A stretch of DNA of 64,000 nt from Polytrichum commune (Eukaryota > Streptophyta > Polytrichopsida > Polytrichales > Polytrichaceae). The notes beneath the pieces were generated by a model. It had not been told where the DNA came from, ran no database searches, and saw only the letters and a list, made by a program, of their open reading frames with translations. Within the stretch, counting starts at the first letter, position 1. Each line of letters begins with the position of its first letter. The position numbers were made by a program, and so were the translations under genes. Where the stretch lies: assembly GCA_950295325.1 (NCBI GenBank), contig OX485805.1:46836758-46900757 (forward strand), given 5' to 3'. This document shows, piece by piece, positions 63,390 through 64,000 of the stretch.

Positions 63390-63607
63390 CACTAACTATT
63401 GTATTTAGTGTCATTTACTATTTGGAATGACGCAATGCTATATCTATTTTACCATATATCTTATATTTTATCACCATATGTTAAATTGGTTGTTTGGACA
63501 TTACAAACCATTAACAACTTTACTTGGTAAAATGTTACATCAATAATAAAAACATATAACATTTTGTAACTCCAAATAGTAAGTGACACTAAATATCATA
63601 TTTAGTG
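63390..63607 (+). mobile_element. CACTAAATA-ended MITE, uninterrupted (218 bp)
   Basis: Ends CACTAACTATTGTATTTAGTG and ...CATATTTAGTG with about 40-bp arms (gtcatttactatttgga / ccaaatagtaagtgac), TA flanks both sides. It is the empty-site homologue of the nested stack at 48859-49991. Confidence 0.88.
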
Positions 63608-64000
63608 TAGTGCCGGAAAATCTCATATTTAAGTAAAGTTGGACTAAATCCAAGTCCATAATTATAACATGCTAAATTCTATCATAGGTTCTTATAATAA
63701 GATTGTATGGTAAGATCCTTCAACAAAACATGCAAAGTTGATTATGATAGTCTTATAGTAGTTCTTTTGATTATATTTTCACTACTCAACGTTTATTGGC
63801 CCATAGAATTGAAGCAATCAAAAAGTCCATATTTTGAAAATATGTCCAGATTTGCTTAAATACGTCATGAATGTAGTTTTCATGAGGGATTCAAATGGGC
63901 CTTAACCAACATGATATGCCATGTGACAAAATTTGAGGGAAAGACAATCGTTTCTTTTCGGAATAGAGAGTCCTCAACATTATTATAATCGATTGAGCCT
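63608..64000. other. Intergenic window end, no gene recognised
   Basis: AT-rich, nothing assigned. Confidence 0.4.

Overview
The window reads as nuclear chromosome DNA of a land plant. The evidence is three intron-bearing protein genes, one of them a chloroplast ribosomal protein with a plastid transit peptide, embedded in AT-rich DNA full of short plant-type transposons and tandem repeats. I favour a bryophyte, probably a moss. The glutamate dehydrogenase is a long animal/protist-like form rather than the roughly 410-residue flowering-plant form, and gene density is very low. The species cannot be read from the sequence.

Genes. (1) A secreted SURNod19-family protein, + strand, 13500-16764, 3 exons, 444 codons. 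(2) Plastid ribosomal protein uS9 (S9), + strand, 22316-24450, 2 exons, 219 codons. (3) A broken F-box/kelch-like gene, + strand, 25921-26906. (4) A mitochondrial glutamate dehydrogenase, - strand, 27668-32943, 15 exons, 529 codons. All GDH junctions are GT-AG and in frame. These genes are independent single-gene units with no operon-like organisation.

Layout. 1-10200 is transposon and repeat DNA: a PIF/Harbinger-type MITE, a tRNA-derived SINE with a perfect target duplication, a hAT-like element and a decayed C-rich, possibly retrotransposon-derived stretch. 10206-13004 is a 2.8-kb element with ~570-bp terminal inverted repeats whose right end lies about 500 bp upstream of the SURNod19 start. 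13.5-33 kb is the gene-bearing core. 34.1-64 kb is a graveyard of short non-autonomous DNA transposons, several with readable target-site duplications, together with satellite-like tandem arrays and a nested three-element stack.

Two things stand out. Six or more small transposon families can be delimited to the base by their target duplications, and some share an internal ACGTGCG motif at a fixed distance from the end. In addition, the first intron of both the uS9 and the GDH gene contains tandem repeats that copy the exon 1/intron 1 junction, giving decoy 5' splice sites. No CRISPR, rRNA, functional tRNA, prokaryotic operon or viral gene was recognised.
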